From positions 10,183,953 through 10,247,952 of the forward strand of contig CAXIPT010000003.1 of assembly GCA_964030475.1 (NCBI GenBank): a DNA stretch of 64,000 nt, given 5' to 3'. Positions 32,276 through 42,054 of the stretch are shown piece by piece. This DNA is from Tethya wilhelma. Its lineage: Eukaryota; Porifera; Demospongiae; Tethyida; Tethyidae. Position 1 is the stretch's first letter. Each line of letters begins with the position of its first letter. The position numbers and the translations under genes are program-made. The notes below the pieces were generated by a model. It saw only the letters and a list, made by a program, of their open reading frames with translations, ran no database searches and was not told the origin of the DNA.

Positions 32276-35175
32276 ATGGCCAACTCAAGCTTAGCTGGAA
32301 ATTCACCAGACCCTCTACAACTGACTCACCACCCTCAGCTCACCAGGGATGGAAGTTCAACACAAAAACTGATGTCAACTTGTTCAGAGTTTCAGTCACC
32401 AGCTACTCCCTCCAAGAAGACATACAGCTGTCCCTCCTACCTTCGTCCTCATGTGATAGCATTCTACATCTTGGTTCTATGCATATGGGCCATTGTGTCT
32501 GTACCAATCATTCTAGGCTTTGCGTCCTTTGATGATGAAAGTGCACTGGTAAGTATGAAAATACTGAGTGGCCATTTTACACAATTATAAGCTTAAAAAT
32601 CATTATACAAGCTTGTTTTCTATTAAACTATTATTAGATATAACATGCATGTACAATCTGCAAATTAAGCTAAGTTAAGTACTTAACCATAATACACGCT
32701 AATAATACACATAGTAGATCTGATATAAAGTTTCAAGCCTGTCTATTCATATTATGGTGCATGTTTGTTACAATTATCTTTACTTGAATAACAATGGTAA
32801 TTTCTTTCTCATGAGAATATGGCATTTGATATACCCATCATTGCGAGATCATTGATTGGCTCGACAGTGGACTAATATTGCATTCCAAACCGAATACTAG
32901 TGTTCTTACACAAGAGTTTATTTATTCAGAAACTGTAATAATTAATTTTATCCCATGTACATGTGTAGGCAACACCCAACACTATCAATGCTACACCTAT
33001 TGAGGACATGCAATGTCATAACTGCACTTTGGTGTGTACAGAGGACTTCTTCTATGACAACCACACAAACCAGTGTGTTCCCAGCTGTGTGTCATTCAAA
33101 TCAAAACCACCATCTCTTTCTATCGTACTGGACATAGTCACCATATTGACGGCAATAGTTGGAATAGTTGGTGGTGTGTCGCTCTTAATCTATCATCAAG
33201 AGAAAGAGAGCGTATGTTAAAAAAACAAAAAAACAAACATAAAAATATTAACTAATGCACCCATCACAGCAGTTTGTGTTTACTGTACAGATTTGGTTTT
33301 CCAGCCATGTTTGTTGTCTACCAGAACATCACACTGCTCATCTTACGTAAGTACAATAGGTTACTGGTACATAAAATTATAGTACGTCTGTACAAATCAC
33401 TGTTGGTCGGATTCTAATGGGCCGGGGAAGCTGTGTATGGGGCGATGGATATGTATAGGAGGTGACAATCTTTACAGTCTACCAGCTGTTCATGCATAGA
33501 TGTTTTTTTTTCCAGATTTTTTCTACTTGGTTGCATACATGGACCGTGAGAAGCTCTTTTGTAGTTCAAAAAGCCTTCCAGAAAGTCTTTTGAAGTCAAC
33601 TCCCTTCTGTATTTTGATGGGTAAGACAATCAGTGCATGTGTATACATTGTGTCAAAATTTATATAGTTACTGGAAAACTAGCCAAATCACAATCACCCT
33701 ATAATGAATAATAATTATTGTAGGTTCAGTTTTGAATTATGGATTTATGCAATTGGAGCTACTGTGGCTGTTTCACATCATTTTTAGCTGGTGGAAGATC
33801 AAGTTTCCATTTCACTTTAGAGAACATGAAGCCTATCACAAATATATACACATTGGATGTGTTTTAATTGGAATAACACTACCACTGCTTCAACCGATTG
33901 TGACACTGGCAATTGGCATAAGGGATGACAAGAATGCAATGACACAACAGTATGGATACATCATCACATCTCAACCACCAAACGGATGTCTAGGAGTTCG
34001 ACCAGATCTGGATATCTTCATGTATATCATTCCCTTTACTATGATCATTGTGGTTGGAGTACCCTTTTTGCTGATGATGTTCTGGCTCATACACAAGGTA
34101 AGATGCATGCATGGTCACTGATACTACCTGCTATGATTACACTAGCTGTCTAACTACTTTAAGTTATGATTGTTGTATTATTTTGTACAATTATAAATAG
34201 CATCAAGGACTATTGAGGCAGAGAATGTCAAAAACTGACTCATCAGGATCAAAAAATAAATGGAACTACAAGATGGAAAAGTCAGACAAGAAGTTACTCT
34301 TTCTTTTTACATACTACGTTATTCTTAGCACAGTGGGAGTGTACGTTGCGTCATTGGGTACAAACAGAGCATTGAGAATCTTCACAGAAATCACTGCTTA
34401 TATCCAGTGTGAGTCTGGAGGGTTTGATCCTGCCGCCACGTGTGACAGAAGCCAGTTTGAGAAGTTGGTGGTACCACTTGTCATACTGCTAGGGCCCAGC
34501 ATATTATGCTCCAACTTTTTGTTATTATGCTATGCTCCAGTGCTCACAAAAGCATTGAATTATGCTCTCAAATACTACGAATTATGCTCACCAGTATGCT
34601 CACTATAATTATCTCATTTTCCTGGACCACTGTTTTTAGTTCAGAACCCATTCTAATTGAAAGTGAGAATCTGGAGTAGTATTAATTAACATTTAAAATT
34701 ATATTAGACTCTGTTCCACTTTTATTATCTATATAGGCCATATAGAGCATGCAGACCTACATTATACAGCAAGTAGTCTCTACTACTCTCTAACATGCAC
34801 GAGTCTTGTAACTTCTGCACAGAGATCATAAGATCCATGCATTTTACAGTTATAGCATAAGACTATTCTTGCATCAATGCACTATTATGCTAGCATTATG
34901 CTCAGTGCTTGCAAGTATCTATTATGCTCAAAATTATGCTAGCATAAAATGCTGAGGCCTACATACTGCAATTGATCGTTGCCTCTCTACTTGGGTTCTT
35001 CCCAGTGGTTTCCCTCGTGTATATAGAGGACAGTCGGAATATAAGGAAGATGTTTGGGTCTTGTTTCAGACGACGACAAGGAACACTTACCTTTGACTTA
35101 CACAGCAGTGAAGGGACTAGTACTAGTAGTGTGAGTACCAACAAAATCAGTCAAGGAGCTCACCAAACAGAATAG
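32276..35175 (+). pseudogene. FL8: broken second-subfamily Frizzled-like gene
   Basis: Exon-equivalents: 32276-32548, 32969-33211, 33291-33346, 33516-33620, 33724-34097, 34201-35175. Relative to FL6 and FL7, exon 2 lacks 5 bases near 33190 (243 nt instead of a length giving phase 2), so everything after it shifts frame and meets a stop early in exon 4. A 472-bp hAT-type MITE (34490-34961) also splits exon 6; without it the frame would run on through TM7 to the stop at 35175. Splice sites are still recognisable. The promoter module is absent. Two independent hits and a lost promoter make this a real pseudogene unless the assembly is wrong at both points. Confidence 0.85.
34490..34961. mobile_element. 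472-bp hAT-type MITE inside FL8 exon 6
   Basis: The element begins TAGGGCCCAGCATATTATGCT and ends in the imperfect complement (AGCATAAAATGCTGAGGCCTA). It is flanked by a perfect 8-bp duplication CATACTGC (34482-34489 and 34962-34969). Eight-base duplications and TAGGG-type ends are features of the hAT superfamily. Sub-terminal ATTATGCT words repeat many times. It has no ORF. Removing it and one duplication restores the FL reading frame exactly. Confidence 0.88.
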
Positions 35176-35347
35176 CTACCTAGACTATCAATACTGACTT
35201 TACTGTAGTTAGTGTCATGATCCAACTCAGAAAATACTTCTTATATCTAGTGATGAGAGTTTAAAATCATGTTATTTACAATGATACTTATCAGCGAAGC
35301 AGTTATGGCCGGCCGTTATTAAAAGTTACCGCGCATTGAGCTTGCAC

Positions 35348-35359
35348 GCGCATGCGCAG
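35348..35359 (+). promoter_or_regulatory. NRF1-like site upstream of FL9
   Basis: GCGCATGCGCAG lies about 120 bases before the FL9 start codon, inside a locally CG-rich patch (35325-35395). Confidence 0.5.
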
Positions 35360-35477
35360 TAGCTTCTTTGTCAGACTATATTACGCGCGCTGAACTGACA
35401 TACTCATATGCCAGTGAGTGGAGGATCCTAGGAGGAGTTGAGTTATAGCAGATGGCGTATTGTCCATATTTACAAGT

Positions 35478-38035
35478 ATGAATTGCAAATTGAAAGGCTC
35501 ACTAAGTCCTGTAACCAACTCCAGTGCTTGTGAAAGACACAAAACTATTACAGAAGAAGTCAAAGAAACTATCTCTATTGCTGAACCCCAGCATCATGAA
35601 TCAGATAGCAAACAACAGGCCAAGAGGAGTTGCAAAGTTTATATTGACAGTAAGACATGGCTGAGAATTGAAGCTGGCATTCTGATAGCTATTGTTCTGG
35701 TAGTCTGGGGACTGTTGACTCTTCCAATCATTTTCTTCTACCTTCCAGCTGTAAGCTATATAGTTAGCTCAGTATAGCTATTGTTATTTGATATCTGCAT
35801 TCATATCAATCCACCCTGTGTAGGAGTCGCAACCCACTATGACAGCCAATGTGACAGATGACACTTCTACTGGTGACTTGTGTACGTCTACAGTTCACTA
35901 TAATGGAAGCACCTGCCAAATGGAATTACAATCCTTAGAACAATGTCTACCAGCTGAAACTAGTCCAAGTAGGCCGGGCATTCTGGTTCAAAGCGACCAA
36001 TCAAATATTGTACGCCCATTGTTAGAGGCACTAAATGCATTTGGTAGTGAAGAGTGCAAGGCTGTAGGTCTTCCATTTCTCTGTGTCTACTTCTTTGGTC
36101 TGTGTGACAGTACAGGGAAGTCATACAGACCATCTTCAAGTCAGTGTGTGGAGATCAGTACTGGAGTGTGTGCTAGAGAATGGGCAATAGCAAGTGGCTT
36201 CCCCGATGTGACTCTTCCAGAATGTTCATCATTTCCAAATGAAACTAAACTCATGGAGTCGTGTACCAAAAACACTATCACAGAGAATGAAAGCACATTA
36301 ACAACACTAGGTTCACCAACAGGTTAGTTCAATGATGTATACCCAGCTATATATAATTTATACATACATGGCATCAATACACAATAATAATTATAACATC
36401 CACATAACTTGTATATAGATCAGCAAAGTACACAGAAGCCTGTCGAACAGCTTCTAAACTGCACAATAGACTGTTCAAAATCTTTCTACTGTAATGAAGA
36501 TAGCAACACGTTTGTGTGCTCTCCAATTTGTTCCGAGTTTAAGGAAAACTCAGAAGAAACTACTTTAATTATTGACATTCTTGTGATTGTTTTTGCTTCT
36601 TATGGAGTACTGTGTGCTATAGGAGTATTGATTATTGCTGGAATACGAAGGAAGGACATGTACGTATATAAGCAAGTTTATACAGAATTTGATTTATTTG
36701 AGCTACAATTTTAGATATAATTTATGATTGCAGGGTTTTTTTTCTTACGAATTCAGGTTTGTTTTCCCAACATCTATAGTAGTGTATGAAGTGATCACAT
36801 ACCTGTTTTTGGGTGAGTAAGGTCTATACATGCATGACTGTGGTTTCTTATCACATTGATTTTGAGAAATTTTACACCATCACTGTTTTTTTGTATTTTA
36901 ATTTTATACTGGCAGCAACAGCTGTGCTGATAACATACACTGATAGAGGAACATTGTATTGTGGTCACCAAGGTTTACTGGAAAGTATACAAAATCCAAC
37001 TATCTTCTGTACAATTACAGGTATATCAATTATTCATGACTATATTTTACTAAATCTTGCAAATGGCACCTTTAAATTAAGGTTTAAAGTTGAACATGGT
37101 GTCATTAATTTCTTTTATAGGTATCATTTTCTACTATACTTTGAGTCAACTAGCAATGTGGTGGATTCTCCATGTATCACTGGTGTTTTGGAAACTCAGA
37201 TTTCCATTTCATGCCCACTCCTTTGAAAAGACTAAGCTCCTTCATATTTTCTGTGTCTTACTAGCTCTTATACTACCACTTGTGCCAGTCATTACTACTA
37301 TAGCTAATTCTCGTATCAAAGCCAACAGATCTGGTACTGAAACAACATCTATTGGTTTCGGAATGACACGATTTCCTCCGATATTGTGCTCTGGGACAGA
37401 CAGAGTTGTCACTTTCTATTCCCTGATTCTGCCATTGGATATCATCTTGTTTGTTGGATTTCCTCTACTAGCAACCATATTCTGGATTATGCATAAGGTG
37501 AAGAGTGTCCTGATTGAGTGAGTATTAAGCTCACAGTGAATTCCTGCATGCTATCCAAAAAGCCTTCTTGTTCTCTTGACTATATTAATGTTACAGCATA
37601 AATCCTTTGAAGTTATTGTATCACTGATGTACATGCACGTGTAACAAACAGAACCATGTCGTCAGCAAAAGAACAGAAGGCTCAACAAGATTGGGAACAG
37701 CCAAGAAAAAGATCCTCGTAGTCTTTTGCTACTATGTCATATTCTCCATTTTGTCACTGTCAGCTTTTACGTTTGCAATAAGGAACTCACTCACCAATCT
37801 CAGTGTGGTTACAAGCTACTTCTTGTGTGAGCGAAATGGACATGACTCAAACAATCCATGTGACAGAAGTGAGTTGGAAGATATCGCCCAACCCGAAGTG
37901 GCAGCATTGAGTTTCTTTTTGGTGGCCATTTTTCCCACGTCCAATCTTATTTTCACCATAAACTTTCACCAAGCTATGGAAACACTCAATAGATGTTCTA
38001 AATCACTCCAAAAAAAGTTTACTAGTTTGTTTTAG
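35478..38035 (+). CDS. FL9: Frizzled-like receptor with a ten-cysteine CRD
   Basis: Seven exons: 35478-35750, 35824-36322, 36419-36659, 36757-36812, 36916-37020, 37121-37497, 37652-38035 (644 aa). The plan equals the other FL genes except that an added exon (phase 1 at its end) is placed between TM0 and the short Cys-rich part before TM1. That exon has exactly ten cysteines at residues 111, 122, 132, 169, 178, 185, 199, 207, 225 and 238. It also has the CRD-like words PFLCVYFFGLCD, SQCVEISTGVC and LPECSSFP. Frizzled CRDs have ten cysteines with a similar FLC..Y.P.C, C..v...C and L.C..FP order. The 7TM part keeps the WW of TM3 and the CDRS loop (GHDSNNPCDRS). The tail lacks KTxxxW. It is the most divergent array member and the best evidence for Frizzled ancestry. 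Confidence 0.8.
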
Positions 38036-38211
38036 CTATAATTTATAGCATATTAATGATGATGCAATGGCAGATCATCAGATTCTATTCAGTGCATTAA
38101 AATTAAATTAATCCACACACATGCATCCAGATAATTATTATGCTCATCATAGTCTATTTAGTTGTGTGATTGACCTCCCACTGAAAACAATAAGCCCTTG
38201 GGAGTTTTGTN
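38036..38211. other. FL9 3' flank up to a single unknown base
   Basis: AT-rich non-coding sequence ends at an N (38211) directly before an (AC)n tract. Sequence order to the right of this N is uncertain. Confidence 0.4.
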
Positions 38212-38305
38212 ACACACACACACACACACACACACACGTACAGCAATATACTGTATGAAGCTGCATAAAAAATAGTGCTACACACACACATACACACACA
38301 CACAG

Positions 38306-38507
38306 GCAGTTCCACACTCATCTGCTCCAGTTTGACGGCCAGGGAGGATGGAGAATGGAAAAACTCGACACAGCTGCACGTCTCTCTCTGAATGAAGAGA
38401 AACAACGCCTCGAAAGTCAACTGGCAGGCATCCCAGAGATGCAACAGAGACTGCGAGAACTGTGTTCAATCCTTGGAGCAAGTTCTGTCCAAGTTACATC
38501 ATCCTGA
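38306..38507 (+). pseudogene. inverted duplicate of the last ABCD exon
   Basis: All 202 coding bases of ABCD exon 10 (41735-41936, minus) are present here on the plus strand, including the acceptor and stop. No other ABCD exon lies nearby on this strand, so this copy cannot make a transporter. It is either a true duplication or an assembly product. Confidence 0.85.
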
Positions 38508-39149
38508 AGTGGAATCAGTTGTAGTGGGTTGGGCAGCAGAAAATTTTTTTCCACCCTGCACATAATTATAGCGTAATGTAAAGCCAAACAAGGAAACTAA
38601 TTTATTACTGTTTGTAAGACTTTGGACATTGTTATTATTTATTCCATGGCATATCTATGATTTATTGTTACAGTTTATATTATCACGAAATTATAGTACA
38701 CTATAATATCTGACATCCAATACTTAAAATTAATGTTGTTAATACAAAATCGCTATAAGTATGAGAGCCGAATTACGCATTGCAATCTCTGCAATGACAT
38801 AATGCATTACTATGCGTATACATAGTGCATTAAACAGTATGTACGTGATCAAGAATTACGATTAATAATAGTTATTATTATAAGTATTACTCTAAAGCTG
38901 TACATACATGTATACTGCGGCATGCTCAAGCTAAAGGTTAATATCCATGCTGCGATTTTGCTTTACAATTTTTCTGAATTTTGTCATTGCAAAACTTCTG
39001 ATGATGCAACGATCTAGCTGCAACTCCTTCTAGACATGAAATTAGTGTGGTAAAGGTTGTTTTATTGAAATGCTAAGACTTAGAGGTCAATTGACAGCTG
39101 AGGTATTCATTAACGAATTCATAGCGGATGCTGCGGTACTGCGGTTATG

Positions 39150-39227
39150 TAAGATCGACGTTCTATGAAACCCATAAGCATTTTGAGCAACAGTGAGCAT
39201 AAAAAGGAGCTCCACAAACTAGTTGGC
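39150..39227 (+). promoter_or_regulatory. U2 snRNA promoter (left copy)
   Basis: Upstream of U2 the blocks GAAACCCATAAGCATTTTG (about 39167-39185) and GAGCATAAAAAGGAG (about 39195-39209) are also found, with few changes, before the disrupted U2 fragment at 7690-7765. The first block is a candidate proximal sequence element at about -60, and the second looks like a TATA box at about -30. The conservation is visible; the roles are inferred. Confidence 0.5.
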
Positions 39228-39416
39228 ATCGCTTCTCGGCCTCTTGGCTAAGATCAAGTAGAAATAACTGTTCTTTAGAGTTTAATAGCTCTAATGGGGA
39301 CATCGTCCCCAAGCTATTAATTCAATTTTTGCGATCGGGAACGTGGACCGAAGCTTGCTTCACCCGTTCCGCGGGTTGTCCTAGTATTGCACTACCTCTA
39401 GGTACGGCCCATTCCC
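39228..39416 (+). ncRNA. RNU2: U2-like spliceosomal snRNA (left copy)
   Basis: The ~189-nt RNA starts ATCGCTTCTCGGCC (U2 5' end and stem I) and contains GTTCTTTAGAGTTTAAT with a stem IIa (TTAGAG/CTCTAA) and IIb (GGGGAC/GTCCCC). It has an Sm site (CAATTTTTGCG), and stems III and IV (GAAGCTTGCTTC; CCTAGTATTGCACTACCTCTAGG). It pairs with pre-mRNA branch sites in the spliceosome. One feature is odd: the usual GTAGTA branch-recognition box is replaced by GTAGAAATAACTG, while flanking stems keep compensating pairs. It may be a variant, a specialised U2, or a pseudogene family. A poly-T-rich end follows (CCCCTTTTAAGG). Confidence 0.85.
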
Positions 39417-39545
39417 CTTTTAAGGGGACATTTCATACTTAAAACAAAAAATTTACCCACCAACCTCCTTGTGAGCACACACACACACACGAATGTACGC
39501 ATGTACCGAGAAGGCTGAGCATGCGCACAAAAAAAAAAAAAAAAA

Positions 39546-40693
39546 GGAAATGGAATACACTTTTAACTGGCAACCAACATCTTAGGAACCACAAAGATAC
39601 ATAATGATAATGGGAACACATACTAGCACTATAGGAAAGTTAAGTTGCCAGGTATGGTGTATTCCACTTCAGTATTGATGAGCGCTCATAAAAACTTCAT
39701 AAAACGTCAAAAACCAATTCTACATTAGGGTGCCGATATCACTATAGGGTCGTGTGTAATATGTATTAATTTTGTCAAAAAAAAAAAACCATCACAAAAC
39801 GACTTTTTGTAGCAACAAAAACACAACAGTCAATTATTATTGACATACTATAGTTCCTTAATTTATTATTTTAAGCACAGTAACTAAAATCCACTAGCTG
39901 CTCAGAATGAGCCAACTTGAGGTCACCGGACAACTTGATGTGAAACATACTTCAATGTTCATATTTCCAGTTACAACCACTGGTATATTATAGTTGAACA
40001 GCTACACTCAGAAATACTCCTATAAATTATAGAATAATTTTAACTTAGGAGAGTTCATTGAAACTATTGAAATGTCTTGATGTTCTTTACATAATTATTT
40101 GATGACAGTCCAATAATTCTCACATGTACTCTGACTCCCTTTAATGTTCAGTTCACTGGACAACTTGATGCGAAAAGTCACAGCAAGATAAGTTTTGAAT
40201 CATGCACATCTTGAACGGTAAGAATTCCAACTGTTAATTGCTGGAAAAGCCTTCATTTGATCGAGTTTTTCAGTCTTGGAAAAGTTCATTTTTGGCAGGT
40301 CAAATTACATGCATGGCATCACATTGTCAAATGGGATGTTACAGTAGTTGTATACATGCATGTAATAATTTAACGCGTGTTCTTAGTAACCATGCAGTTG
40401 TCCTTCGTACTTCGTGGTGAAGAAGTTGGGATTGTTTCATCAAACTCTTCAAAAAACTTGAATAATTTATTGTCAAGTACATTGTTAATATTTGAAGTTT
40501 TGACTTTCATTGGTATGTATATATGTGAACAGGATTTCTTATTTTCAGTTATTTCGCGTACGTTAAAACTTTAATAACTCTCATGTATGATGATCACGTG
40601 CAGTTTTAATGTTATGTACTAATTAAGCCTCGGCGCGTGAGTATCACGTGCAGAGGGTTACGGTAGTTTGATGCTGAAATTTTGGAGGACTCA
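39546..40693 (+). mobile_element. Utopia-like retrotransposon 3' end and start of a tandem copy
   Basis: From about 39600 the sequence matches the 3' UTR of the element at 2960-7608 (plus strand here; the two run 39600-39885 and 40290-40668). The middle (about 39885-40290) is absent from the first copy. At 40668 the 3' end GGGTTACGGTAG passes directly into TTTGATGCTGAAATTTTGG, the 5' start of another copy, which is cut by an N at 40694. This suggests head-to-tail elements next to U2 genes. No coding region remains in this piece. Confidence 0.7.
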
Positions 40694-40825
40694 NTTTTTT
40701 TTTTTTTTTTTTTGTGCGCATGCTCAGCCTTCTCGGTACATGCGTACATTCGTGTGTGTGTGTGTGCTCACAAGGAGGTTGGTGGGTAAATTTTTTGTTT
40801 TAAGTATGAAATGTCCCCTTAAAAG

Positions 40826-41014
40826 GGGAATGGGCCGTACCTAGAGGTAGTGCAATACTAGGACAACCCGCGGAACGGGTGAAGCAAGCTTCGGTCCACG
40901 TTCCCGATCGCAAAAATTGAATTAATAGCTTGGGGACGATGTCCCCATTAGAGCTATTAAACTCTAAAGAACAGTTATTTCTACTTGATCTTAGCCAAGA
41001 GGCCGAGAAGCGAT
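40826..41014 (-). ncRNA. RNU2: U2-like spliceosomal snRNA (right copy)
   Basis: It appears identical to the left copy, including the unusual GTAGAAATAACTG in place of GTAGTA. It lies 720 bases downstream of the ABCD stop codon on the same strand, with its own promoter blocks to the right (41015-41090). Confidence 0.85.
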
Positions 41015-41734
41015 GCCAACTAGTTTGTGGAGCTCCTTTTTATGCTCACTGTTGCTCAAAATGCTTATGGGTTTCATAGAACGTCGATCTTACATAACCG
41101 CAGTACCGCAGCATCCGCTATGAATTCGTTAATGAATACCTCAGCTGTCAATTGACCTCTAAGTCTTAGCATTTCAATAAAACAACCTTTACCACACTAA
41201 TTTCATGTCTAGAAGGAGTTGCAGCTAGATCGTTGCATCATCAGAAGTTTTGCAATGACAAAATTCAGAAAAATTGTAAAGCAAAATCGCAGCATGGATA
41301 TTAACCTTTAGCTTGAGCATGCCGCAGTATACATGTATGTACAGCTTTAGAGTAATACTTATAATAATAACTATTATTAATCGTAATTCTTGATCACGTA
41401 CATACTGTTTAATGCACTATGTATACGCATAGTAATGCATTATGTCATTGCAGAGATTGCAATGCGTAATTCGGCTCTCATACTTATAGCGATTTTGTAT
41501 TAACAACATTAATTTTAAGTATTGGATGTCAGATATTATAGTGTACTATAATTTCGTGATAATATAAACTGTAACAATAAATCATAGATATGCCATGGAA
41601 TAAATAATAACAATGTCCAAAGTCTTACAAACAGTAATAAATTAGTTTCCTTGTTTGGCTTTACATTACGCTATAATTATGTGCAGGGTGGAAAAAAATT
41701 TTCTGCTGCCCAACCCACTACAACTGATTCCACT

Positions 41735-42002
41735 TCAGGATGATGTAACTTGGACAGAACTTGCTCCAAGGATTGAACACAGTTCTCGCAGTCTCTGTTG
41801 CATCTCTGGGATGCCTGCCAGTTGACTTTCGAGGCGTTGTTTCTCTTCATTCAGAGAGAGACGTGCAGCTGTGTCGAGTTTTTCCATTCTCCATCCTCCC
41901 TGGCCGTCAAACTGGAGCAGATGAGTGTGGAACTGCCTGTGTGTGTGTGTATGTGTGTGTGTAGCACTATTTTTTATGCAGCTTCATACAGTATATTGCT
42001 GT

Positions 42003-42054
<52 letters not shown>

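Larger units (their letters stand above)
38212..39545. repeat. left arm of a large inverted repeat
   Basis: This arm is the reverse complement of 40695-42052. It holds, in order, an (AC)n tract, a copy of the last ABCD exon, a non-coding region and a U2 gene. Apart from microsatellite length I saw no clear differences between the arms. It ends in a run of A at about 39529-39545. Confidence 0.85.
40695..42052. repeat. right arm of the large inverted repeat
   Basis: It is the complement of 38212-39545. It contains poly-T, a U2 gene on the minus strand, non-coding sequence, the true last exon of ABCD and a long (GT)n tract. Because the ABCD exon here is in line with the other nine, this arm is in its original place and the left arm is the extra copy. 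Confidence 0.85.
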
